A stretch of DNA of 64,000 bases from JARBAK01 sp034472185 (GTDB taxonomy: Bacteria > Pseudomonadota > Alphaproteobacteria > Rickettsiales > Midichloriaceae): positions 682,001 to 746,000 of the forward strand of contig JARBAK010000001.1 of the NCBI GenBank assembly GCA_034472185.1. Direction: 5' to 3'. Below, one piece after another: positions 18,788 through 27,050 of this stretch; position 1 is the first letter of the stretch; every line of letters begins with the position of its first letter. Position numbers and translations under genes: made by a program. Below the pieces are notes generated by a model, which ran no database searches, had not been told where the DNA came from, and saw only the letters and a program-made list of their open reading frames with translations.

Positions 18788-19267
18788 ATGAGTAGTAAAA
18801 AAAGAAGTATCGAAAGGAATATCATAGCACATAACAAAAGGGCGGCTTTTGATTATTTCGTAAATGAATCATATGAGGCTGGGCTAGTATTACTGGGCTC
18901 AGAGGTGAAGTCTTTGCGAAATAATGGGGCCAGCATTGGTGATGCTTATGCTAACACTGAGGGGGATACGCTTTATTTATATAATGCTCATATAGCTGAG
19001 TATAAAGAAGCAGGACAGTTTAATCATGCGCCGAAAAGACCCCGTAAATTGCTGCTACATAAGAGGGAAATAAAGCGTTTGATAGGCCTTGTACAGAGAA
19101 AGGGGGCTACTCTGGTGCCATTAAGTATGTATTTTAACGCTAAAAATATAGTAAAAATACAGCTGGGAGTGGTTACGGGAAAAAAGCAATACGATAAACG
19201 TAATTCCATTAAAGAAAGAGAATGGCAACGGAATAAGGCAAGAATACTGAAGGGCGCCCTATCGTGA
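18788..19267 (+). CDS. smpB: SsrA-binding protein SmpB
   Basis: SmpB binds tmRNA and delivers it to stalled ribosomes for trans-translation. The 159-residue protein carries the family start IIAHNKRAAFDYFVNESYEAG, with NKRA and the LLGSEVKSLRNN and ISIGDAY-like blocks, then NHAPKRPRKLLLHKREI and the basic C-terminal tail (KREWQRNKARILKG-like). Its partner tmRNA gene was not found in the window. It is convergent with pyrG, with a ten-base gap. Confidence 0.96.
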   Translation: MSSKKRSIERNIIAHNKRAAFDYFVNESYEAGLVLLGSEVKSLRNNGASIGDAYANTEGDTLYLYNAHIAEYKEAGQFNHAPKRPRKLLLHKREIKRLIGLVQRKGATLVPLSMYFNAKNIVKIQLGVVTGKKQYDKRNSIKEREWQRNKARILKGALS

Positions 19268-19277
19268 TAAACTGAGA

Positions 19278-21005
19278 TTAATCTCTTGATTTACTTTGCT
19301 CTAGGGCTTTGCGAACAAGAGCGGTAAATAAAGGATGTGGTATAAAAGGTCTAGACTTCATCTCGGGATGGAACTGTACTCCCACGTACCATACATGTTG
19401 CGGGAGTTCTACACACTCTATTAGCTCACCATCTGGTGAGACCCCATTGCAACACATTCCATGACGCTCAAATAAATCCTTAAACGTTGCGTTAAATTCG
19501 AATCTATGGCGATGCCGTTCGTATATATGTAATGGCTCATTTGTATCTTTTACAAAATCAGAAAGATCATTTATATATTCTTGCTTGTTATAAGCTTGAT
19601 ACAGATGGTTTTGATTATGTATTATGCATGGATATGATCCTAATCGCATTGTTCCTCCATATACATCATTTCCAGAGCGGTCTATAATTACTTTTCCTTT
19701 TGTCCACTTTTTCATAATATCTATTATGAAAGTTCCGGGATTACCTAACTCTGCTGAAGTTGCATCTTTAATGCCTATCACATTTTGTGCGTACTCTATA
19801 ACAGCGAGCTGCATACCAAAACATATTCCTAAGAATGGAATATTGTGCTCTCTTGCATAGCGGATAGCAGTGAGTTTTCCTGATATTCCACGATTTCCGA
19901 ATCCTCCTGGTACGATAATAGCGTGTATATCGCGAAACAATGATATTGCTTGAGTAGGTAATTGTAATTCCTCACTGTCTATCCAAGTGAGTGATACATT
20001 GCAGTTATGATATACCCCAGCATGTGTAAGAGCTTCTACTAGAGACATATACGCATCTTTGACTCTATTATACTTACCTACAATAGCTATATTAACATTT
20101 TTAGTAATGTTTTTTATTTGTGCAGCAAGGCTGTACCACTTTTCTAAGTGTGCTGAAGAAACTCTTTCTTGTAAATTAAAAAACTTTTGTATTATCGTGT
20201 CCAGTCCTGCCTCATGATAGGCGACCGGTATATAATAAATGGAGCTTTGATCTAGCGCCTCTATTACACGTTCTTTTTGAACGTTACAAAACAGTCCTAT
20301 CTTTTCTCTCTCTTGAAGGGGTATTTTTCTATCAGCACGGCATAATAGAACATCTGGTTGTATTCCTATGGAGCGTAGTTCTTTTACAGAATGTTGCGTT
20401 GGTTTAGTTTTTAATTCTTGTGCAGATGATATATATGGCAGTAAAGTGAGATGCACATACATTACTCTGCTAGTACCTAGGTCATATCCAAGTTGTCGGA
20501 TAGTTTCGAAATACGGCAATCCCTCTATATCACCTACTGTTCCACCTATTTCGCATAGTAGAAAGTCTATTCCCTCCAAATTGGCAACGATAAACTCTCT
20601 AATAAGGTTGGTGATGTGTGGAATAACTTGTATGGTTTGTCCAAGATAAAGACCCTGCCTTTCTTGTGTTAATAACTTGGAGTATATTTGCCCTGTGGTA
20701 ATACTGTCTTCTTTTTGAGCGCAAACACCTGTGAAACGCTCATAATGCCCCAAATCTAAGTCTGTTTCTGCGCCATCATCGGTTATGTATACTTCTCCAT
20801 GTTGATAAGGGCTCATTGTCCCTGGATCAATATTTAAATAGGGATCTAGCTTACGTATTTTTACTTTGTAATTACGAGCTTGTAGCAGTGCTCCAAGAGA
20901 AGCGGCGGCTATACCCTTGCCTAACGATGAAACTACACCTCCCGTGATAAAAATGAAGCGAGTGGTGCTATTAACCTCATGCGCATGCGTTAAATTTTCC
21001 TGCAT
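19278..21005 (-). CDS. pyrG: CTP synthase
   Basis: PyrG makes CTP from UTP, glutamine and ATP. It has the synthetase N-terminal block FITGGVVSSLGKGI, the Mg-binding DPYLN and GEVYITDDGAETDLDLGHYERF, and a class I glutamine amidotransferase domain with the nucleophile in LGICFGMQ and the catalytic HPE in VQFHPE. The frame is open up to a TTG at 21047 that overlaps the dedA stop (TTGA), giving 589 residues; the ATG at 21005 gives 575, closer to the family. Coupled translation from the TTG is possible. Confidence 0.96.
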   Translation of the reverse strand: MQENLTHAHEVNSTTRFIFITGGVVSSLGKGIAAASLGALLQARNYKVKIRKLDPYLNIDPGTMSPYQHGEVYITDDGAETDLDLGHYERFTGVCAQKEDSITTGQIYSKLLTQERQGLYLGQTIQVIPHITNLIREFIVANLEGIDFLLCEIGGTVGDIEGLPYFETIRQLGYDLGTSRVMYVHLTLLPYISSAQELKTKPTQHSVKELRSIGIQPDVLLCRADRKIPLQEREKIGLFCNVQKERVIEALDQSSIYYIPVAYHEAGLDTIIQKFFNLQERVSSAHLEKWYSLAAQIKNITKNVNIAIVGKYNRVKDAYMSLVEALTHAGVYHNCNVSLTWIDSEELQLPTQAISLFRDIHAIIVPGGFGNRGISGKLTAIRYAREHNIPFLGICFGMQLAVIEYAQNVIGIKDATSAELGNPGTFIIDIMKKWTKGKVIIDRSGNDVYGGTMRLGSYPCIIHNQNHLYQAYNKQEYINDLSDFVKDTNEPLHIYERHRHRFEFNATFKDLFERHGMCCNGVSPDGELIECVELPQHVWYVGVQFHPEMKSRPFIPHPLFTALVRKALEQSKSRD

Positions 21006-21043
21006 ATCCAATAATTCATGTATAAAAATGTGGAAACCACTTT

Positions 21044-21658
21044 TCAATCTTGTTTTTGGGTGGCTTTCTTTCGTTTATTATGTAAGGCATATACTGCTAT
21101 AAGAAGCATAACGCCTAATATGGCTGCGATATTTACTCTTTTTATGTAGAATTTCACTGTTTCTTCGTTATTTCCTATAAAATAACCCAGTAATACTAAA
21201 ATGCATATCCACAGAGTTCCTCCTATAAAAGTGTAAATACTAAATAATTTCAGATCCATTTTTGCTAATCCAGCTGGGAATGCTATAAAATGTTTTATAC
21301 CTGGCATTATACGACCGATAAAGGCCGAAATTGGTCCGTGATCTCTAAAAAAATCTTCCATACGCTGCAATTTTTCTTTCGAGAAAAGGACATAAATGCC
21401 GTATTTCTTAACTAGCGGCCGTCCAAAACGACGCGCAATACCATAGCTTAGTAAAGCTCCTGTTATCGTACCCACTATGCCACTTGTTAACACTATCCAT
21501 AGATTCATCTCCCCCTTTGCAATAAGATAGCCCGCTGGCACTAAAACTATTTCACAAGGCAGCGGTATGAAAGTACTTTCAACAACTGCCATGATAAATA
21601 ACCCCCAATATCCCAGGAAGGCGACGAACTCTACACCTTTTAGAAAAAGTTCATACAT
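21044..21658 (-). CDS. DedA family inner membrane protein
   Basis: DedA proteins are polytopic inner membrane proteins; some are undecaprenyl-phosphate or lipid flippases. The frame is open to 21772, but I choose the internal ATG at 21658 (MYELFLKGVEF), which gives about 204 residues as usual. The key motifs are present: the first membrane block with ESTFIPLPCEIVL and PAGYLIAKG, then GIARRFGRPLVKKYG, and the signature GRIMPGIKHFIAFPAGLAKM. A role in recycling the wall lipid carrier would fit a cell that makes peptidoglycan, but this is inference. The stop overlaps the upstream TTG of pyrG. Confidence 0.88.
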   Translation of the reverse strand: MYELFLKGVEFVAFLGYWGLFIMAVVESTFIPLPCEIVLVPAGYLIAKGEMNLWIVLTSGIVGTITGALLSYGIARRFGRPLVKKYGIYVLFSKEKLQRMEDFFRDHGPISAFIGRIMPGIKHFIAFPAGLAKMDLKLFSIYTFIGGTLWICILVLLGYFIGNNEETVKFYIKRVNIAAILGVMLLIAVYALHNKRKKATQKQD

Positions 21659-21977
21659 CTCAAAGAAGAGAACATAAGACAGTAAAATAGAGCAACTCCT
21701 CGGCGCATAACTAAATATATGCGAGCGAATCGATGCTATGCCTAACCTACACTTCTGTGCTTTAAAAGGCAAGTTTGTTATGCATATGCTATAATTATTT
21801 CGCTTTTCATAATATTTCTAAGGGCCTTAAAGCAAAGAAATCTGGACCAAAGAATATATTCTTTTTTAAAAAATGTGGAAAAGAAATAAAGAGTTGGTTA
21901 TGCTGCTAACTTGAGCTGGTATAACTGTATATAGTTATATGCCGCTTTCTAGTGTTTGGAGTTGTAAATGTTGGTTT

Positions 21978-22283
21978 ATGGCAAAAGTTAGTGTTGTTCA
22001 GAGGAATTTAAGAAGGCAGAGATTAGTAAAAAAATATGCTGCTAAGCGTGCTATCTTAAAGGTTAAAGTTTGTGATGCGAAATTACCTATTGAAGAGAGG
22101 TTCACTGCTCAATTGGAGTTAAGTGCTTTACCACGCGATAGTAGTATTACTAGAGTAAGAAATAGATGCGCTTTAACTGGAAGGGGACGGGGGTACTATA
22201 GAAAATTTGGCATATCCAGAATTTGTTTACGGACTTTAGCGTCTTGTGGTGAATTACCTGGCGTGACGAAAGCAAGTTGGTAA
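21978..22283 (+). CDS. rpsN: 30S ribosomal protein S14
   Basis: S14 is a small-subunit head protein. The frame is open from 21939, but the true start is the ATG at 21978 (AKVSVVQRNLRRQRLVKKY), giving 101 residues as expected for the zinc-free long form. The conserved end RCALTGRGRGYYRKFGISR and LPGVTKASW is present. rpsN normally sits in the spc operon between rplE and rpsH; here it lies between dedA and flagellar flgA, so the ribosomal operon has been broken up in this lineage. Confidence 0.96.
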   Translation: MAKVSVVQRNLRRQRLVKKYAAKRAILKVKVCDAKLPIEERFTAQLELSALPRDSSITRVRNRCALTGRGRGYYRKFGISRICLRTLASCGELPGVTKASW

Positions 22284-22346
22284 TTGTAGTAGGGGATGTT
22301 TACCATATCCCCGTATTATAGCCTGAGAGGTAGCGAAAAGTTTCTT

Positions 22347-22868
22347 ATGGCATATAAGCTGAAGAGGTGTCTTGCATCTTTTGTGGTGATGCAGTTAATT
22401 GTTGTATGCTTAGTGAGTTTTTTATACAGAAATACTGCATATTGTGGTGTTGCATGTAAAGAATGGACTACTGTCGTTGCTCCTGTACGCGATATAAAGG
22501 AGGGAGAGCAATTAAGAGCAGAAGATTTTACTTTATTGACGTTTTGTAAGCGTGGGGGATATATGAGCCACTACGTAGCTGAAATATCTGATATGTTTGC
22601 AAAAAGACATGGTATTGTTGTTGCCAGACGTAAACTTATTGCGAATAGACCAGTAAAGAAAGCTGATATAGCAAATCAAATAGTTGTAAAAAAGGGGCAG
22701 CGGGTTACTCTTGTATTTCGTAAATACAATCTAGTTTTAGAGACAATGGGTATATGTATGATGGGAGGTGCGATTGGAGATATGATTCGCGTAAAGGCTG
22801 TGGATACCAATAAGATTTTGCTTGGTGAAGTAGTTGATGCTAATGTTATTGCTATTATAGCTAAGTAG
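22347..22868 (+). CDS. flgA: Flagellar basal body P-ring formation protein FlgA
   Basis: FlgA is a periplasmic chaperone for P-ring assembly. From the ATG at 22347 the product has 173 residues and a Sec signal (KRCLASFVVMQLIVVCLVSF); an upstream ATG at 22296 has its purine run directly against the codon and is less likely. After the signal is a SAF domain (VAPVRDIKEGEQLRAEDF) and the FlgA C-terminal block IVVKKGQRVTLVFRK followed by GAIGDMIRVKAVDTNKILLGEVV. SAF domains also occur in pilus CpaB-type proteins, but the next gene is flgH, which decides for flagellum. Other flagellar genes are not in the window. Confidence 0.83.
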   Translation: MAYKLKRCLASFVVMQLIVVCLVSFLYRNTAYCGVACKEWTTVVAPVRDIKEGEQLRAEDFTLLTFCKRGGYMSHYVAEISDMFAKRHGIVVARRKLIANRPVKKADIANQIVVKKGQRVTLVFRKYNLVLETMGICMMGGAIGDMIRVKAVDTNKILLGEVVDANVIAIIAK

Positions 22869-22938
22869 CCTTAGGGTTGAGTTGGATGCTTTGTATTGAA
22901 ATATAAAGGTAGAGTGGGTATTGCTAGGAACTAAATCT

Positions 22939-23724
22939 ATGGGATTAGGGAGTTTATATTTTAAAAAGAGTTTAAATAGGATGGTATTTCTTGTCGTTCT
23001 ATTGTTGCTATTTACAGGATGTGATTCTATCTCGCATAAACTATCTCGTGTAGGTAAAGCTCCTGAACTTGATAAAGTAAATATGTATGAAGGAGATTAC
23101 GTCAGAAGGGATATATACCCAGAGCTTTACTCTAAACGCCGTAAGTCACGAGAAGACATTATAACTCCGCATACTGCAAATAGTCTTTGGCTTCCTAGCT
23201 CGAGAACTCTCTTTCGTGCCGGAAGTATAGGAGATATTATCTCTGTTAAAATTTCTGTACAAGATAAGGCTCAGCTGGATAATAAAACTGAAAAAGGTAG
23301 AAATACTACAGGAGGATTAAGTATTAATAATCTCTTTGGATTGGAGAAGACAATAGATAGGGCGTTGCCTAGTACTTCTCAATCCAGTGATTTAGTTGAT
23401 ACTTCTAGTAAAGATAAATCTGTTGGCAGTGGAAAAATAGACAGGCAGGAGACTATTAATACCGTAGTAGCTGCAACAGTAGTGGATGTATTACCTAGCG
23501 GTAACTTGTTTATAAGTGGATCACAAGAAGTACGTGTAAATTTTGAGCTTCGGGAAATAACTGTGAGGGGTATTATTAGACCGGAAGACATAGCAAACGA
23601 TAATTCAGTAATGCTTTCCCAGATCGCGGAAGCTAGAGTGTCATACGGAGGGCGTGGTACTATTATGGAGTATCAACAAGATAGATATGGAAAACAAATA
23701 GTAGATGCCATTTCTCCATTTTGA
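22939..23724 (+). CDS. flgH: Flagellar L-ring lipoprotein FlgH
   Basis: FlgH forms the outer membrane L-ring of the flagellar basal body. I use the ATG at 22939, eight bases after AGGAA; a TTG at 22921 is in frame. The protein (about 261 residues) has a lipoprotein signal ending LLLLFTGC, the LFRAGSIGDIISVKISVQDKA block (family form: RxGDIxxVxIxExA), a low-complexity linker with repeated Ser/Asp/Lys, then LPSGNLFISGSQEVRVNFEL, the VRGIIRPEDIANDNSV block and the end GRGTIMEYQQDRYG. Everything expected of FlgH is present. It is 70 bases after flgA and probably cotranscribed. Confidence 0.93.
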   Translation: MGLGSLYFKKSLNRMVFLVVLLLLFTGCDSISHKLSRVGKAPELDKVNMYEGDYVRRDIYPELYSKRRKSREDIITPHTANSLWLPSSRTLFRAGSIGDIISVKISVQDKAQLDNKTEKGRNTTGGLSINNLFGLEKTIDRALPSTSQSSDLVDTSSKDKSVGSGKIDRQETINTVVAATVVDVLPSGNLFISGSQEVRVNFELREITVRGIIRPEDIANDNSVMLSQIAEARVSYGGRGTIMEYQQDRYGKQIVDAISPF

Positions 23725-24183
23725 TACTTGCAGCAATACAAAACATTTCCAATCTAGATAAAGCTTCAGCACATCAATATTTTTTCTTAGTGCTTTTCTA
23801 AGTTTAGGAACCATTGGAGCTTGTATTTAAGTGAGAACTTATAGAAACCAATTTTTCAGATGATCTTGAAAGCGAAAAGACATGCTGGATTCAGCGTGAA
23901 AATGCGTCAAGATATAGGAAGAGCTGCGCAGCTGTTTATATGGTATTGGGCATATGATGCTTTCTTGCATTATTGCAGCTATTTTCATTAGATAATTGCT
24001 AATGGCTGCTATTATAGCATATTTTACTTCTTTTCGAAAGTTGAATTAGATGTTTCTATCTGTCACACTATTAAAAGTGGATAGAGTTACTTTCTAAAAT
24101 TTTTTAAGTCAAAACAAGCGTTTCGCGCGTCTTGTAGTCATTTGTTAAGAACAGAAGGTAAAAAATAGAAGGTGTAAATAGCT
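23725..24183 (+). other. Gene-free stretch between flgH and an unknown gene
   Basis: About 460 bases. The best open frame is only 43 codons (23860-23991) without a ribosome-binding site, and no tRNA-like fold or strong terminator was seen. It may carry the promoter of the gene at 24184 or be the residue of a lost gene. Confidence 0.45.
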
Positions 24184-25185
24184 ATGGACAAAGTGAGGAT
24201 GGGTTTAGCCCAAAGAGTGGGCGCTGCTATAGTGCGTATGGAAATAGAAAAATATAAATCAAGAGTAAACGAGACATCAAGCCCTTTCACAAAGGTTGTG
24301 CCTGAAGTGAAAGAGCAGGTAGAGGAGCATATAAAATTTAACGATAATATAAATAACGGCACTTTTTCTACAGTAGAACTTACAAAATTTCTAACTGAGG
24401 AAGTATCTGTAGAGTTTATACATGATGCTAAGTGTAAAGACATCTTTAGTATGGCATCTAGGATAAGGGGGGATTTTGATTCCCCTTTTTATAAGCAAAA
24501 GGCATATAATTTTCTTAGTCAGAAATGTGAGAGCAATAACTTATGGGTTCTTTGGCAAGAAGTTTTTAATGTATTATTAAAGGATGGCAGTCCTTTTTCT
24601 GCGATTGTTGCTCCGCTGGATTTACAGGTATTAGCTGATTTTACAATAGAAGAGGGTGTAATATCCTTACATACATTAATTGGTAGTCCCCTTATATGCG
24701 TTGCTAAACGGTTCCTTAAAATTACGCATGAAACCGTTGTTTGTTTTGCGGGTGAAGGGGTTTTAAAAATAGGATTTACTGCGCTACATCCTTGGACATG
24801 TATAACGTCTACGAGTGATGATATTATAATCAATAGTACTGCATTATCATGTGATGAGGGGCATGTATTCCTCAATCCAGGAAGTTATACAATTATTGCT
24901 GGCGGATTGCGCATTGTAAGCAGCGGGATAGGCTCGGTATTTCCCATTGGTACTCAAGAGGATACTGCGCGATTATTGACGCCTGCATCCTTTTCATTTG
25001 GAAGTGATTTTTTCACAATAATGGAGATTATTTGCGGAGAAACATCACATCCACTTTGCTGTGATGTATTGAAAAGCGCTTATAGTGGTAATGATATAAC
25101 GCCTTTCGGGGACCCAATTTGCAGTAATGTAAACAATACTAGTGGAGTATTAAGTATTGATGAGAGTGCAATTTATTGCACCTAA
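24184..25185 (+). CDS. Unknown soluble protein, 333 residues
   Basis: No recognised family. The product has no signal peptide or clear membrane segment. The N-terminal third is helical and charged (EIEKYKSRVNE, KEQVEEHIKFND), while the C-terminal two thirds look like beta-rich sheet with many Ile, Ser, Thr and Cys (for example CITSTSDDIIINSTALSCDE and YTIIAGGLRIVSSGIGSVF). The tail contains several Cys (CCDVLK, DPICSN). It is followed 71 bases later by the P44-like outer membrane protein gene. A surface-linked or effector role is possible, only from context. Composition matches the neighbours. Confidence 0.65.
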   Translation: MDKVRMGLAQRVGAAIVRMEIEKYKSRVNETSSPFTKVVPEVKEQVEEHIKFNDNINNGTFSTVELTKFLTEEVSVEFIHDAKCKDIFSMASRIRGDFDSPFYKQKAYNFLSQKCESNNLWVLWQEVFNVLLKDGSPFSAIVAPLDLQVLADFTIEEGVISLHTLIGSPLICVAKRFLKITHETVVCFAGEGVLKIGFTALHPWTCITSTSDDIIINSTALSCDEGHVFLNPGSYTIIAGGLRIVSSGIGSVFPIGTQEDTARLLTPASFSFGSDFFTIMEIICGETSHPLCCDVLKSAYSGNDITPFGDPICSNVNNTSGVLSIDESAIYCT

Positions 25186-25256
25186 TTATGTATAGGAAAA
25201 TAAAAGATTAGGTACGTGTAAAGTTAAACTAGAACATACTAAAAGGGGGGAGGGGT

Positions 25257-26108
25257 ATGAGTAAGGGTAAATTTATAGTTGTGCTTGTTAGCACAGTAGG
25301 GATCATGTTTTTTATGGCAAAAGAGAATGTTTCCTGCGCTAATTCGCATGATGCTGTTGTACAGAGAATTGTAAAAAAAGATTTAAAACAGCGGACGCAA
25401 GGGGCGCTTCGTTATTCGAATATGTATATTCGTGGGGAAATCTCTAGAGTTATGCCTCTAAGCTTTACCAATGATGATTATTATAGGGGTGGTAGACTAC
25501 AGAGCAGTATAATGCCTAGTATTGGTGTCGGTTATAAATTCAACACTTATTTCGGCGCTGAGTTATCTATTGCAAGATTGCCGAATATTACATTCCATCG
25601 TACATGGACTGACAATATTTCTTTGACGAATATTCTTTCAGAGGAAGAGATGCAACTTGCAGAGAATGCAGGAATTATATCGAGTGGAGTAATGCCCATA
25701 TCTATAAGGCATAAGCAGTCTTTTAATAGTACTTTGGGGATGTTGCATGGAATCGCATATATTGGCTCATATGATAAAGTCTTACCGTATGTGAAGATGG
25801 GATTGGGATATGCTAAAACTAAAGTGGGTTCGTATAAAATGTATTATGCTGCCACAAATAATACCATAACTAGAAACGGGAGGATGAATGGAAAAGTGAT
25901 ATGGGATGTGGGGCTAGGGCTAGAATATAATATATCAACAGCAACTACAGTTGATTTTAGTTGCCGATATATAAACTTGGGTAAAGTTCGATCTGGTAAC
26001 GTGGATACTGAGATCAATAATGGTATAGAAACATCACAATCTTCTCCAAGTATAGTGGCGCGTTTGGGAATATATGCAATAGGTATTGGATTAAGATATA
26101 GTTTTTAA
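25257..26108 (+). CDS. P44/Msp2-family outer membrane beta-barrel surface antigen
   Basis: A 283-residue exported barrel protein of the Anaplasmataceae surface antigen type (Pfam Surface_Ag_2). It has a signal peptide (KFIVVLVSTVGIMFFMA, cleavage near residue 30), alternating beta strands with YIRGEIS, PSIGVGYKFNTYFGAELSIARL, YVKMGLGYAKTKVG, WDVGLGLEYNIS, a ring of glycine-aromatic patterns, and ends GIGLRYSF with the C-terminal Phe recognised by the BAM machinery. A strong purine-rich ribosome site (AAAAGGGGGGAGGGG) precedes the ATG. Such proteins mediate host contact and antigenic variation; only one copy is visible here, with no expression-site cassettes. Confidence 0.83.
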   Translation: MSKGKFIVVLVSTVGIMFFMAKENVSCANSHDAVVQRIVKKDLKQRTQGALRYSNMYIRGEISRVMPLSFTNDDYYRGGRLQSSIMPSIGVGYKFNTYFGAELSIARLPNITFHRTWTDNISLTNILSEEEMQLAENAGIISSGVMPISIRHKQSFNSTLGMLHGIAYIGSYDKVLPYVKMGLGYAKTKVGSYKMYYAATNNTITRNGRMNGKVIWDVGLGLEYNISTATTVDFSCRYINLGKVRSGNVDTEINNGIETSQSSPSIVARLGIYAIGIGLRYSF

Positions 26109-26265
26109 AGAAACAGATGTTAAATAAGAAGAATTATATCTTGTCTCGACATATATACTGTTAATAGCTAAAACCTACGTAGTTTTGTAAACCGCGGTAT
26201 GAAGCCATTATGCGTAATGTGTTGAACATACGCGATGATTTTTTTGCATTAAAAGTAAATGTACA

Positions 26266-26703
26266 ATGAAAAAAGAACAAACCTTACATTATTGCTCCTC
26301 TGACTTTGAGGGAAAGAAAGTGCCTATGGCGCAAGTTGCGGTTGTAAATTGTTATTTAGATGAAATGCAAAATTGGTTAAATGACCTTGATTCTGGTCAT
26401 ATAGATTATGCGGTAGACTTTGCTGATCTGCAAACTACTCTAAACAATGAGGTAAAAATCTTGAGGGATTTACATGCATTCTTCATTGAGAAAAGAGCAA
26501 CATGTGAGCAAAAAATAATAGAAATAGTTAATATAGATGATTTGCGCTCTGTATTGACTGATATTATGGTTGTAGGAAATGGTACAGATGGTTGTATTAG
26601 TAAATGTATGAATCATGAACTGATTCTAAAGGAATGTGTATTATACGATGACCTAATGTGTGCGACGAATGAAATGGTTATTAAATACGATATTTTAAAA
26701 TAG
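26266..26703 (+). CDS. Unknown 145-residue protein, possibly frameshifted
   Basis: No recognised family. A helical, cytoplasmic-looking protein with many Cys and Asp/Glu; no signal peptide. After its TAG at 26701 another frame stays open for about 70 codons with protein-like composition (SIKNALDYAYSVKLHAEDT and on to a TGA at 26917). Removing one A from the AAAA run just before the stop would join the two into a single frame of about 215 residues. It lies between the P44-like gene and a strong hairpin. Whether it is an intact short gene, a frameshifted gene, or a sequencing error in a homopolymer cannot be settled here. Confidence 0.5.
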   Translation: MKKEQTLHYCSSDFEGKKVPMAQVAVVNCYLDEMQNWLNDLDSGHIDYAVDFADLQTTLNNEVKILRDLHAFFIEKRATCEQKIIEIVNIDDLRSVLTDIMVVGNGTDGCISKCMNHELILKECVLYDDLMCATNEMVIKYDILK

Positions 26704-26917
26704 CATAAAGAATGCTCTTGATTATGCGTATAGTGTTAAGCTACATGCAGAAGATACAAAGCAACTTTTCACAGCTTGTCATTATAAGCATCAAGCTTAT
26801 ATGATTGCTGAAGAAAATAAAGTTAATTGTAAAACAGCACTACAACCGCATTTAGAGAAATCATTTTCATCTGAGATCATAAGTTGTGAAGTGATGCATT
26901 GCTGGTGCATAGAGTGA
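26702..26917 (+). pseudogene. Possible detached C-terminal part of the preceding gene
   Basis: In the second forward frame this segment reads SIKNALDYAYSVKLHAEDT, later TACHYKHQAYMIAEENK, to a TGA at 26917, without its own start codon near the beginning. The frame before it is closed by a TAA at 26696-26698. The simplest reading is a one-base insertion in the A run at 26697-26700 of a longer gene that starts at 26266. I give this as a candidate only. Confidence 0.4.
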
Positions 26918-26957
26918 AGTTTCGCTTAGTTCAGTTTTGAGAGGAGGAGATTTTATT

Positions 26958-26991
26958 TTAGAAGAAGTGCGCGTACACGCGCTTCTTCTAA
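26958..26991. terminator. Strong hairpin between convergent genes
   Basis: TTAGAAGAAG (26958-26967) pairs perfectly with CTTCTTCTAA (26982-26991), with an inner CGCG/CGCG stem around TACA. It lies between the gene at 26266 (plus) and nrdD (minus), the right place for a bidirectional terminator; a long U run is missing on both sides. Confidence 0.5.
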
Positions 26992-27050
26992 TTCCTTTCC
27001 AGTGGAAGCAACTCTAATTAGATAAGAGCTGCGTAAATATTTGTTAGTTA

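Noticed and set aside
23860..23991. A 43-codon open frame between flgH and the gene at 24184
   Set aside because: No ribosome-binding site, no family match, and within the length expected by chance in such a spacer.
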